The notes beneath the pieces are model-generated. The model was not told the DNA's origin and searched no databases. It saw only the letters and a program-made list of their open reading frames with translations. A program made the translations under genes and the position numbers. A stretch of 64,000 nt of DNA from Pseudomonas sp. H1h (lineage in GTDB: Bacteria > Pseudomonadota > Gammaproteobacteria > Pseudomonadales > Pseudomonadaceae), in NCBI RefSeq assembly GCF_000633255.1, contig NZ_AYMJ01000016.1:100637-164636 (forward strand), given 5' to 3'. The stretch's first letter is position 1; every line of letters begins with the position of its first letter. This document shows positions 46,328 through 54,652 of this stretch, one piece after another.

Positions 46328-47053
46328 TCAGGACGCCTCCTTCACTTTCGCCGCGTTGCCAGGTGCCGCCACCTTGTTTGCAGTCGGGTGGATCAGCACG
46401 CGGAACGCACTCTTCTGCGCCAGGCTGTAGAAGTCGTGGGCGAAGTCATCCAGATCCGCTGCGGTCAGTTTCAGACGCCGCAAAAAGTAGTTGTAAACCA
46501 GCACCGCCGGCACCGCGACGGCGATCCCCACACCGGTGGCGACCAGTGCCGCGCCAATCGGCCCGGCCACGGTTTCCAGACTCGCCGAGCCGGCTGCACT
46601 GATGCCTTTCAACGCTTCCATGATCCCCCACACCGTGCCGAACAGACCTATGAACGGCGAGGTACTGCCAATACTCGCGACCACCGCCAGACCGGTTTCC
46701 AGCGAACGGCGTTCGCGCACGATCTGCTGACGCAAGGCGCGCTCCAGTCGATCCTGATGGTTGATCGCCTGGCTCAGGTCATTGGCCTGCGGTGCTTCGC
46801 CGACCTGGATCGCCGCGTAACCGGCCTGCGCCACCCGGGCTGCAGCGCCAGGCTGGGTTTCGCTCAACTCGGCGGCGGAATCCAGACTCGACGCCGCCCA
46901 GAAGCGTTTATGAAACTTGCGATCCTGCGCCTTCAGACGACCAAACTGCACAGCCTTGAGCAGCGCCAGCCCCCAGGTGGCGACGGAAAAAACCACCAGC
47001 AGCCAGATCACCGCGCTTTCGATGGATTCCAGTGGAGATGCCAGTAACGTCAT
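46328..47053 (-). CDS. exbB: ExbB/TolQ/MotA proton channel protein
   Basis: The 241-residue protein has three membrane segments: AVIWLLVVFSVATWGLALLK near the N terminus, then two in the second half (TSPFIGLFGTVWGIMEAL and AALVATGVGIAVAVPAVLVY). This is the ExbB/TolQ layout. The motif EALKGISAAGSASLETVAGP is typical of the family. It sits between tonB and exbD in one operon. Confidence 0.92.
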   Translation of the reverse strand: MTLLASPLESIESAVIWLLVVFSVATWGLALLKAVQFGRLKAQDRKFHKRFWAASSLDSAAELSETQPGAAARVAQAGYAAIQVGEAPQANDLSQAINHQDRLERALRQQIVRERRSLETGLAVVASIGSTSPFIGLFGTVWGIMEALKGISAAGSASLETVAGPIGAALVATGVGIAVAVPAVLVYNYFLRRLKLTAADLDDFAHDFYSLAQKSAFRVLIHPTANKVAAPGNAAKVKEAS

Positions 47054-47068
47054 GATGTGTTCCCTCGT

Positions 47069-47093
47069 GTGTGGGAGCCGGGCTTGCTCGCGA
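47069..47093. repeat. single REP arm inside the tonB-exbB spacer
   Basis: GTGTGGGAGCCGGGCTTGCT is one half of a REP with an extra C. It is unpaired and lies between two genes of one operon. Confidence 0.75.
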
Positions 47094-47139
47094 TGACGGT
47101 TCCAGACACACCGCGAGAATAAAGCCGGCTGATTACCAA

Positions 47140-47955
47140 TTAATGAATCTTGAAATCGATGGGCACGCTGACCCAGCCGTCCTGGGCAACATCACCCTGC
47201 TTGGCCGGGACGAAGCTCCACTGCTTGACCGCGCTTAGCGCCGCATCGTCGAGTTGCTGCCGACCGCTGCTTTTCTGAATCTGGATCTCGCCCGGTTTGC
47301 CATTGGCCAACACGTGCACCCTCAGCATCACCGTGCCTTCCCAACCGCGACGCTGGGCCAGCGACGGATATTCCGGCGCCGGGTTCTTCAAATACGCGGC
47401 GTTGGCCGAGGCCGGCGTCACCGGCGCCGGGGCCGGGGGTGCGGGTGGCGCTGGCGCAGCGACCGGGGCTGCCGGTTGCGGCGGCGCGGGGGGTTGCTCC
47501 ACGGCTTTGGGTGCCGGCTTCGGCACCGGTTTGGCCACCGGTTTCGGCTTGGGTTTGGGGATCGGTTTGGGCGGTGGCGGCTTCACGGCCAACTCGTCTT
47601 CAACCGGTGGTGGCGGCTCGACCACCGGAGCCGGTGGCGGCGGTTCAACCACGGGCGGTGCAGGCGGCGCCGGCCGCGAGAACTCGATGGTCATCGGCGG
47701 AATTTCCGGCGGCACGATTGGCAGCACCAGCGTTGGCTGCTGGTTGATCCAGTAGATCACCGCAGCGTGCACCAGCAGCGCCAGCACCCCGAGCAGGATC
47801 GCTTCGCGTCGGCTCAGAATGCCCTTGGGCGCACGCTGCAAACGCAACTGCCCCAATGGCACACGATGAGGCCGGCCAAGATCGACCAATTCGCCACTCG
47901 GTGCCTGGCGCCACAGCAATTCCTGTGCGCTGGCGGCGGTCTGGACATTGCCCAT
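47140..47955 (-). CDS. tonB: TonB energy-transducing protein
   Basis: The 271-residue protein has a single membrane anchor at about residues 52-70 (AILLGVLALLVHAAVIYWIN), a proline-rich periplasmic spacer (residues 80-185, with PKPIPKPKPKPVAKPVPKP) and the C-terminal TonB domain (PEYPSLAQRRGWEGTVMLRV). A cytoplasmic extension of about 50 residues precedes the anchor, much longer than in E. coli TonB. AGGGAG precedes the ATG. It heads the tonB-exbB-exbD operon, which is well placed to serve the two TonB receptors in this window. Confidence 0.93.
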   Translation of the reverse strand: MGNVQTAASAQELLWRQAPSGELVDLGRPHRVPLGQLRLQRAPKGILSRREAILLGVLALLVHAAVIYWINQQPTLVLPIVPPEIPPMTIEFSRPAPPAPPVVEPPPPAPVVEPPPPVEDELAVKPPPPKPIPKPKPKPVAKPVPKPAPKAVEQPPAPPQPAAPVAAPAPPAPPAPAPVTPASANAAYLKNPAPEYPSLAQRRGWEGTVMLRVHVLANGKPGEIQIQKSSGRQQLDDAALSAVKQWSFVPAKQGDVAQDGWVSVPIDFKIH

Positions 47956-48230
47956 TGATTCACTCCCTGCGGTCTCTTTTGCGAAGTACCCGACCGGCCG
48001 CCACCTGTATCCCCCGTGCGACCGGTCGTTGGGTCAATCATTGGAGCAATCACTTATCTCCGAAAGTAACTTTTATTGATGTGTTTAGACGTTTTTTGAA
48101 TATAAATTCTCAGCGATCTCCGCGAGGCCACGGCCTGCAAGGGCTTGCGCCGCAACGCAAATTTACAATGCTTTTCAAGCATGAAAAATATTCGGCCAAG
48201 GCATGCGAAAACCGTTTAATCCGGGCTTTT

Positions 48231-48566
48231 TCAGGGTGCTTGTCGAACAAACTCAAGGCCGGTCAACGCGACCTCTCCGCCCAGGTCGGCAGCGCTGCCC
48301 ATTGCCCGCAGGCGTGCATAGGACTGGTCAGGCGAGAACATCACCCACGCTTGCCCCGTACCATCGGCCATCAACGTGCTGAACGCGATGGCAACCGCGC
48401 CCGTTGAAAAACCATGCCTGAAATGAAAATTGCCGAATGCGAGTGGGTAATCGATCCCGGACACAGACAGAGTGCCGGTGAAACTGCCGGTGCGATCATC
48501 GCCCTCGGTCAGGGTCAGGGTCGTTTCGGAAGGCTCGTGGCGATAAACGCCGTTGATCGTGGACAT
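48231..48566 (-). CDS. small beta-rich protein, paralogue 3 of a local family
   Basis: The 111-residue product has no signal peptide. It contains INGVYRHEPSETTLTLTEGD, TGSFTGTLSVSGIDYPLAFG and WVMFSPDQSYARLRAMGS, which align with the two genes upstream. The start at 48566 has AAGGATG; the longer frame adds an unrelated arginine-rich stretch. The alternating G-x-Y / T-G-x-F-x-G / F-SP pattern recalls the eight-stranded avidin-type barrel, but that fold is only a guess and the function is unknown. Confidence 0.65.
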   Translation of the reverse strand: MSTINGVYRHEPSETTLTLTEGDDRTGSFTGTLSVSGIDYPLAFGNFHFRHGFSTGAVAIAFSTLMADGTGQAWVMFSPDQSYARLRAMGSAADLGGEVALTGLEFVRQAP

Positions 48567-48621
48567 GTGCAGCATCCTTGCTGGGTTTAGTTTGGAGGGC
48601 GAGGCCTGAAGCAGGCGGCGC

Positions 48622-48945
48622 TCAGGCATTTCGAACGAAGTCACCCGGCAGGCTGCTGACCGCACCGTCGTAAGTGACGTGCACGCAATGCCCTGTCAGT
48701 TCGTGGGTGCCACGGCTGGGTGAAAACAGCGTCAAGGCGAAGTAGCCATGATCCTGATGAGCCGCAATGAGCGTGACCACCGTCGGTGGCTGATAGCCGT
48801 TGAGGCTGGCATAACGGCCATTGACGATGTCGTAGTTGATGCCTTGGTGATGCAACGTGCCGGCGAAGATTCCGGTGCGATCATCGGAGTCGACAATCGT
48901 CAGAGAGGGACCATTGTGAGTGTTGGAATAAAGTGCGTTTTGCAT
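48622..48945 (-). CDS. small beta-rich protein, paralogue 2 of a local family
   Basis: The 107-residue product aligns with its neighbours through SLTIVDSDDRTGIFAGTLHH, GINYDIVNGRYASLNGYQPP and ALTLFSPSRGTHELTGHCV. It diverges in the last third, where it carries a cysteine that the others lack. AGGAC lies before the ATG. A gap of 55 bases separates it from paralogue 3, which may be in the same operon. Confidence 0.65.
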   Translation of the reverse strand: MQNALYSNTHNGPSLTIVDSDDRTGIFAGTLHHQGINYDIVNGRYASLNGYQPPTVVTLIAAHQDHGYFALTLFSPSRGTHELTGHCVHVTYDGAVSSLPGDFVRNA

Positions 48946-49059
48946 CTAAAGCGTCCTGATCGAATGATTAAGTTCACAGTGAGCTTAGAATCAAGCATGA
49001 GTAAACTCTGTCATCCACTGGAAGCACGACCGACATGAAAACGACTTATTTCATGTAAG

Positions 49060-49098
49060 AAAAAAGCCGCCCAGCTTAAATAGCTGGGCGGCTTTTTT
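49060..49098. terminator. bidirectional terminator between paralogues 1 and 2
   Basis: AAAAAAGCCGCCCAGCT and AGCTGGGCGGCTTTTTT are perfect 17-bp arms with a five-base loop. It ends transcription of the 49107-49433 gene, so the other two paralogues need their own promoter or read-through. Confidence 0.9.
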
Positions 49099-49106
49099 AC
49101 ACAAAA

Positions 49107-49433
49107 TTACTGTTTAATAAACTCTCCTGCCAGACCAACAACATCACCATCAAAATTATTGCGTGAACCCACCGCACGCACTTTCGAGTAATTGTGATCG
49201 GGTGAGAACAATGTCCAGGACTGATAGCCAGTGCCATCATTCAGAGCCGTGAACGTGATGATCGTAGGCTGCCCGGTGCTGTTCTGGAAATGGTAATGCC
49301 CGTAAGCGATGTCGTAGTTCACGCCGTTCTGGCTGAACTTGCCGCTGAAGGTGCCGTTGGAGTCGTTGCCATCGGTAATCGTCAGTTTGGCGCCAGCGTT
49401 AGCGTTTACATAGTTGCCATTAATGCTCGACAT
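49107..49433 (-). CDS. small beta-rich protein, paralogue 1 of a local family
   Basis: The 108-residue product is the best-conserved member: SSINGNYVNANAGAKLTITD, NGTFSGKFSQNGVNYDIAYG, PTIITFTALNDGTGYQSWTL and FSPDHNYSKVRAVGS. It has no signal peptide. AAGGA lies ten bases before the ATG. It may be a cytoplasmic or non-classically secreted barrel. A resemblance to avidin strands (G-x-Y/W-x-N, then T-G-x-F/Y) is seen, but few of the biotin-contacting tryptophans are present. Confidence 0.7.
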   Translation of the reverse strand: MSSINGNYVNANAGAKLTITDGNDSNGTFSGKFSQNGVNYDIAYGHYHFQNSTGQPTIITFTALNDGTGYQSWTLFSPDHNYSKVRAVGSRNNFDGDVVGLAGEFIKQ

Positions 49434-49622
49434 AACGAGATTTCCTTTATCGTTGGATAAGTGTCTTCCGATGAGAGCAAGTTTCCTCCTGGAAACTCAC
49501 GACAATCAGGATGGTTCGGCATTCACTTATTGTCCATGCGACTTTTCAACGAAATTGCAATAAGCGCTGCCCAAATCTCACATAACTTATTGCCATTCAT
49601 TCGAGCATTAATTCCTTTGCAA

Positions 49623-50966
49623 CTAACGACTGGCGCTTGTCTGTTGCACGGCCGATGCCGGAGCAATGACGGCGCTCTCAGAGCGCGGCGTGCCCGCCGG
49701 CACCCAGTCGTAACTCACCGGCAAGGCGCGATAGACCCAGTTGCTGATTGCATCGCTGCCTGGCGCCTTGCCCAGGTAAGGGCTGACGTATTCCCAGACG
49801 TTTTCGCCGTTGGCCGTCACCTGGAAAAACCGCCCGTTCATGCCTTCGTCAATCAGCGTATTGCCGTTGGGCAAACGTCGCGCGCTGCTGATGAACGAGC
49901 TGTAGAACGCCCACCCCGGCTGCTTCGAATTGGCGGCGCTGTACTGCCAGACGATCTGGTTTTTCTGCGGATCGATTTCCAGCACTCGCGACCCGGAAAT
50001 CAGCCCGAGAGTGACGTTCGGATACCCCGCCGAACCCTGGTTGTCAAACACCAGCAGATTGCCGGCGCCGGGCAGTCCTGCCGGGATGATGTGCGCATCA
50101 TGCTGACCGACAAACTGGTCCACCGGACGCGGCAGTTTTTGCGCGGTTTTCGGGTTGATCAGCGGCAGGTTCGGACCGAGGCGCCAGACCACTTTGCCGC
50201 TGTGTTTGTCGATAATCGCAATGAAGTTGGCGTTGCGTGAATCGAGCAGCAGGTTGTCCGGATTGAAGCGTTTATCGCCGCCATCGAACCACTTGTTCGG
50301 CCCGACCACACTGAGGTTGTTGATGTGCAGGTAATCCGGATTGTCGCTGGCGCGCACCAGTTTCAGTTGCTCCGGGGTGAAGCCGAATTCGCTCAGGTGT
50401 TCCGAGGCCAACCATTGCCATTTCACCGCACCGTCAGGGCTGACTTCATAGATCGCATCGTCGATCACCTCGGGTACTTTGAAGCCCTTGACCTGGTGCA
50501 CCTTGTTCGCCAGCACGACGGTGTTGCCGTTACTCAAACGACGTTGGTCATGATGTTGTTGCGCCGCGCCACCAGGGGCCTTGTCGCCCCACTGCCAGAT
50601 AACTTTGCCGCTCCAGTCCAGCTCGCCGACGCTCTGGTTGCCCAGGCCGTTGCCGGCCGAACCGAGCTTGCCCGGATCCTTGTCGCTCAGTTGCAGCAGC
50701 ACATGCCCGCGCTCGCCACCGACCAGTTGCGGGTCGATGATTGCCGACGGAAACCCCGCCTGCGGCCAGGTTTTAACCTCGTTGCCATTCATGTCGATCA
50801 GGTGCGTCTGCTTGTCGGCGCCACTGAAGATCACGTACTGATTAAACGCCTTGTTCGGGTCGTAGCGGGTAACGCCGGTCGGGTACACGCTGGGCGCGGC
50901 AAACGCCCCGCTACTGAGTACCGCGCCGGACACCAACAGCGCTAAAGCGGTTTTGCCTGGCAACAT
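49623..50966 (-). CDS. aryl sulfotransferase (ASST-like), periplasmic
   Basis: This 447-residue protein has a signal peptide ending GAFA|APS and a beta-propeller of repeated blades with tryptophan motifs (GKVIWQWGDKAPGG, AVKWQWLASEHLSEF, KVVWRLGPNLPLIN, QIVWQYSAANS). Candidate active-site histidines occur in QQHHDQRRLSNGN, YLHINNLSVVG and VGQHDAHIIPAGL. It resembles PAPS-independent aryl sulfotransferases, which move sulfate between phenols. It is the second gene after a TonB receptor, 24 bases downstream, and AAGGAG precedes its ATG. Confidence 0.82.
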   Translation of the reverse strand: MLPGKTALALLVSGAVLSSGAFAAPSVYPTGVTRYDPNKAFNQYVIFSGADKQTHLIDMNGNEVKTWPQAGFPSAIIDPQLVGGERGHVLLQLSDKDPGKLGSAGNGLGNQSVGELDWSGKVIWQWGDKAPGGAAQQHHDQRRLSNGNTVVLANKVHQVKGFKVPEVIDDAIYEVSPDGAVKWQWLASEHLSEFGFTPEQLKLVRASDNPDYLHINNLSVVGPNKWFDGGDKRFNPDNLLLDSRNANFIAIIDKHSGKVVWRLGPNLPLINPKTAQKLPRPVDQFVGQHDAHIIPAGLPGAGNLLVFDNQGSAGYPNVTLGLISGSRVLEIDPQKNQIVWQYSAANSKQPGWAFYSSFISSARRLPNGNTLIDEGMNGRFFQVTANGENVWEYVSPYLGKAPGSDAISNWVYRALPVSYDWVPAGTPRSESAVIAPASAVQQTSASR

Positions 50967-50990
50967 GATGCAGCTCCTTGAACGATCAAA

Positions 50991-53351
50991 TCAGAAGTCG
51001 TAGCGACCGGTCACGCCCAGGGTGCGCGGCGTGCCGAGCAGGCCTTCGTAGCCGCCATTGCCGCCGGTCCACAGGGTCGTGTAATAGGTTTTGTCGAAGG
51101 CGTTTTTCAGCCACAGCGAGACGTCCCACTGTCCCTGATGGAAATCGCCGCGCAGGCCGGTGGAGAGATTGACCACCGCATAACTCGGGATTTGCCCGTA
51201 GTCGGAATCCTCGACCGTGCCCACCGCTTTGGAGCGGAATGCGTAGCTGCCGGTGACGTAAGGTTGCAGGCCGTTGGCCAGATTCCATTCGTATTTGCCG
51301 TTGGCATTGCCAATCCATTTCGAGGCACCGACGACCTGGTGACCGCTGAGGTCGCAAGAGGCCGGTGCACCCGGTGCCTGGCTGACTTCAGGTGGGCATG
51401 GTGCATCCTTGTACGAGAGGTAGCTTACGTCGTTGTACGAACCGTTGAAGTTCAGGGTCAGGCCGCGCAGCGGGATCACCGTGCTTTCAAACTCGACGCC
51501 GCGCGAGCGCACGGAGCCGGCGTTGGTCAGGTACTGCACACGATTGACGTCGTCGTAGGCGTTGGTCTGGTAGGCGTTGACCTGGGTCCAGAACAGGTTG
51601 GCGTTAAACTGCAGACGGCGGTCCCACAGGGTGCTCTTGAAGCCGAGTTCGGCGTTGTTGGCGCGCTCGGTGCCGATTAGCAGCGAGTCGGCGCCGGCAG
51701 TTGGCGCAGACCCCACCGCGAGGTTCACCCCACCGGATTTTTCACCGTGGGACAGGGTGGCGTATCCGAGCAGATCATCGGTGATGCGATAGCTGAGGTT
51801 GAGCAACCCGGACGGGCTGGAGCTGTACTGATTGAGATCGCCGGAGTCGTAGGCGCCGGTACGTCCGCGTCGAGCGGTCGCCGCCGCGCCGGTGACCACA
51901 GCACCACCGACTGGCGCATCGCGAGTGACCCAGGCGTTTTTCTCTTCGTAGGTGCCACGCACCCCGGCGGTGAAATCCAGACGTTCGGTGAGGTGCCAGG
52001 TGCCTTGGGCAAACAGCGCGAAACTGTCGGTCTTGATGTGGCCGTTGCCGACGCTGCCGACATTGGCCAGGGCACCGCGCGGCGTGCCATTCCAGATGTC
52101 GGCCTGCGGCCCGTAATAGGCGAAGGATTTGTTGTCCAGATCCGAGCCGAAGTAGTACGCGCCGACCACATAATCGAAGAACTCGCCCTTGGGCGAAGCG
52201 AGGCGAAATTCCTGCGAGTACTGTTTGTCTTCCACCGAGACACCGGCGTTATAGGTCGCCGCGACGTTGAGGCCATCGTCGTTGGCCGGGGTGAAATTCC
52301 AGAAGCGGTAGGAGCTGATCGAGGTCAGGGTGAAGTCGCTGGGCAACGTCCAGTTGGCTTCTACCGACGTGCCGCCCTGATGCACGGTGACGTGCTGGTC
52401 GTTGTCCAGATTGACCTTGCGGTGCGAACCGTTGACCAGCGTCGCACCGGCGGCGTTGGCCCGCGATTGATAGAGGTTGACGCCGTTGATGGTCGGCCCG
52501 GTGTCGTACAGCACGCGGGTACCGGCGCTGGAATCCTCTTCGTTGTAGTCGCCGATCCAGCGCAGATTGAAATCTTCGCTGGGCTTGAACAGCAACTGCG
52601 CACGGAAACCGTCGCGCGATCCGCCATTCAGATCATGGCCGTTGTACTCGTTCTTGATGTCGCCGTCGCTGCGGGTGCGATAGGCCGAAAAGCGTCCGGC
52701 CAACTGATCGTTGAGCGGCCCGGAAATCGTGCCCTTGGTCTGGAAATAGCCATCCTCGCCGACCGAGGTTTCGATGCTGCGTTCCGGCGTGAATGTCGGC
52801 GCGCGGGTGCTGATGTTGATCACCCCGGCGGTGGTGTTCTTGCCGAACAGCGTGCCCTGCGGCCCGCGCAGGACTTCGAGCTGTTCGATGTCCATCAGGT
52901 CGAACACCGCCATTCCCGGGCGACCCAGATACACGTTGTCGATGTACAGGCCGACGCTGCCTTCCAACCCGTCACTGGCCGGGTTGTTGCCCAGGCCGCG
53001 AATCGACACGCTGGACTGACGGGCGTGCATGTAGGCGACGTTGACGCTGGGCACCAGTTGCTGCAAATCCTGAATCCGGTAGACCCGCTGCGTCTCCAGG
53101 GTCTGGCCGCTGACCACGCTCATCGGCGTCGGCACGTCTTGCGAACTTTCTTCACGACGGCGGGTGGTGACCGTCACGGTTTCCAGTTGCGAACTGTTGG
53201 CCGCCGACTTGCCGGCCGGCGCCGGTTGTGGGGTTTCAGCGTCGGCGGCATAGCCGTGTGTCCAGCTGGCGCTGCCCGCCAGCAACAAGGCCAGAGGCAG
53301 GCGTTTGAGCCGTCGTGGCGTTAAGGGTGACGCAAGGTTCAACGGACTCAT
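50991..53351 (-). CDS. TonB-dependent outer-membrane receptor (sulfate-ester island)
   Basis: The 786-residue receptor has a signal peptide ending near HGYA|ADA, a plug domain (VTVTTRRREESSQDVPTPMS, LRGPQGTLFGKNTTAGVINI) and a barrel ending GVTGRYDF. The start at 53351 has AGGAG at eight bases; an upstream ATG at 53384 is less likely. It is followed by the aryl sulfotransferase and is divergent from a LysR regulator. I recall a similar LysR/receptor pair in P. aeruginosa near atsA and tonB2. It probably imports an aromatic sulfate ester or related compound. Confidence 0.86.
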   Translation of the reverse strand: MSPLNLASPLTPRRLKRLPLALLLAGSASWTHGYAADAETPQPAPAGKSAANSSQLETVTVTTRRREESSQDVPTPMSVVSGQTLETQRVYRIQDLQQLVPSVNVAYMHARQSSVSIRGLGNNPASDGLEGSVGLYIDNVYLGRPGMAVFDLMDIEQLEVLRGPQGTLFGKNTTAGVINISTRAPTFTPERSIETSVGEDGYFQTKGTISGPLNDQLAGRFSAYRTRSDGDIKNEYNGHDLNGGSRDGFRAQLLFKPSEDFNLRWIGDYNEEDSSAGTRVLYDTGPTINGVNLYQSRANAAGATLVNGSHRKVNLDNDQHVTVHQGGTSVEANWTLPSDFTLTSISSYRFWNFTPANDDGLNVAATYNAGVSVEDKQYSQEFRLASPKGEFFDYVVGAYYFGSDLDNKSFAYYGPQADIWNGTPRGALANVGSVGNGHIKTDSFALFAQGTWHLTERLDFTAGVRGTYEEKNAWVTRDAPVGGAVVTGAAATARRGRTGAYDSGDLNQYSSSPSGLLNLSYRITDDLLGYATLSHGEKSGGVNLAVGSAPTAGADSLLIGTERANNAELGFKSTLWDRRLQFNANLFWTQVNAYQTNAYDDVNRVQYLTNAGSVRSRGVEFESTVIPLRGLTLNFNGSYNDVSYLSYKDAPCPPEVSQAPGAPASCDLSGHQVVGASKWIGNANGKYEWNLANGLQPYVTGSYAFRSKAVGTVEDSDYGQIPSYAVVNLSTGLRGDFHQGQWDVSLWLKNAFDKTYYTTLWTGGNGGYEGLLGTPRTLGVTGRYDF

Positions 53352-53516
53352 GGCGCGGCTCCTGGTCAAAAAACACACAGACATCTTCAGCGCTGCATAT
53401 TCTTTTAAGTTATTTATTTATGGATTTACAAATATTTACTGCATAAGAGATTGCCTTTATAAGGAGTCGACCTAATGCATATCCAATGCATTTCCCGGAT
53501 ATTTTTTATGTGAAAA
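53352..53516. promoter_or_regulatory. receptor / LysR divergent promoter region
   Basis: The region holds the AT-rich element TTCTTTTAAGTTATTTATTT (53400-53419) and the inverted repeat AATGCAT-N5-ATGCATT (53474-53492). Additional TGCATA tracts lie at 53393 and 53451. It is a likely LysR-binding region. Confidence 0.55.
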
Positions 53517-54461
53517 ATGCATATCGACTTGCGCCAGTTACGACACTTCATCGCCCTCGCCGAACAACGCAGCTTCGTCGCTGGCGCGCAGGCGGTGAAC
53601 CTGTCGCAGTCGGCGTTCAGCCGCAGTATTCAGGCACTGGAGCACAGCGTCGGCTGCCAGTTGGTCGATCGCGGGCGCAAGGATTTGCCGCCAACGAAAC
53701 AAGGCCAGGTGCTGCTCGAACATGCACGACGACTGGTCAGCGGTGCGCAGCAAATGGCCAACGAGATCAATCAGTTCAATGGCCTGGAGGCCGGTGAGCT
53801 GCGCTTCGGTTGCGGCCCGGCGCCGGCGGCCGGATTGATCCCGCGAGCGATCGGCGCGTTCATCGGGCGTTATCCGAAGGCGCGGGTGCAGTTTCAGGTC
53901 GATGACTGGCAGAGCCTGAGCAAACGCCTGCTCAACGAGGAGTTCGAATTCTTTGTCGCCGACACCCGGTACTTCGAGGCCGATCCGGATTACCTGACCT
54001 ATCGATTACGTCCGCGCAAATGGCATTTCTGTTGCCGCGCCGGGCATCCGCTGGCCACTTGTGAACGGGTCACGGCCGAGCAACTGATGAGTTATCCACT
54101 GGCGGTGAGCATCCGTCCGCCGAACCTGCGCAAGGTCATCGTCGATCTCAGCGGCCGCCCGGACTTCACGCCCAATGTGGAATGCGAAAACAGTTCCAGC
54201 CTGCTCAGCGTTGTTTTGCGTTCGGACGCAATCGGGATCGTTGGCGCGTACTCCGATGCTCTGCATCAGGCCAAGGGTGAGCTGGTGTGCCTGAAGATCG
54301 AGGGCCTGGCAGATGATCTGGAGGAGCTGTACACCCGTTATGGGATTGTCAGCCGCGCGGGGTATCGGTTGTCGCCGCTGGCGGAGGCGATGATTGAGCA
54401 GATCAAGGCGATTGATGCGGTGGATGATGAGGTGTGTTCGCTGGAGAATTTTGCAGTCTGA
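53517..54461 (+). CDS. LysR-family regulator (first of two paralogues)
   Basis: The 314-residue regulator has the LysR helix-turn-helix (MHIDLRQLRHFIALAEQRSF, VNLSQSAFSRSIQALE) and an effector domain starting ELRFGCGPAPAAGLIPRA. It is divergent from the receptor-sulfotransferase operon and close in sequence to the regulator at 57481-58401, which stands beside atsK. It probably controls the receptor operon through the palindrome at 53474-53492. No clear ribosome site precedes the ATG. Confidence 0.88.
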   Translation: MHIDLRQLRHFIALAEQRSFVAGAQAVNLSQSAFSRSIQALEHSVGCQLVDRGRKDLPPTKQGQVLLEHARRLVSGAQQMANEINQFNGLEAGELRFGCGPAPAAGLIPRAIGAFIGRYPKARVQFQVDDWQSLSKRLLNEEFEFFVADTRYFEADPDYLTYRLRPRKWHFCCRAGHPLATCERVTAEQLMSYPLAVSIRPPNLRKVIVDLSGRPDFTPNVECENSSSLLSVVLRSDAIGIVGAYSDALHQAKGELVCLKIEGLADDLEELYTRYGIVSRAGYRLSPLAEAMIEQIKAIDAVDDEVCSLENFAV

Positions 54462-54467
54462 GCGACC

Positions 54468-54540
54468 GCCTTCGCGAGCAAGCCCGCTCCTACATCTGGA
54501 TGTGCGTACGCCTGTGGGAGCGGGCTTGCTCGCGAAGGCG
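54468..54540. repeat. REP pair (CTTGC subtype)
   Basis: CTTCGCGAGCAAGCCCGCTC and TGGGAGCGGGCTTGCTCGCG with about 27 bases between lie between the LysR gene and the sulfatase gene. Confidence 0.9.
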
Positions 54541-54652
54541 TCGTCACAGACACCGATGCATCCACTGCATAAAGCCCATTCCCAAAATGCACTTGCCGAA
54601 CACCCCCGCCGAAAGCGAAAACCCTCGCCTGTCTCTCTGACCGGTGAACCCC

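Noticed and set aside
51747..53324. 525-codon plus-strand frame opposite the second TonB receptor
   Set aside because: Same reason; it is valine/glycine/arginine-rich with no motif.
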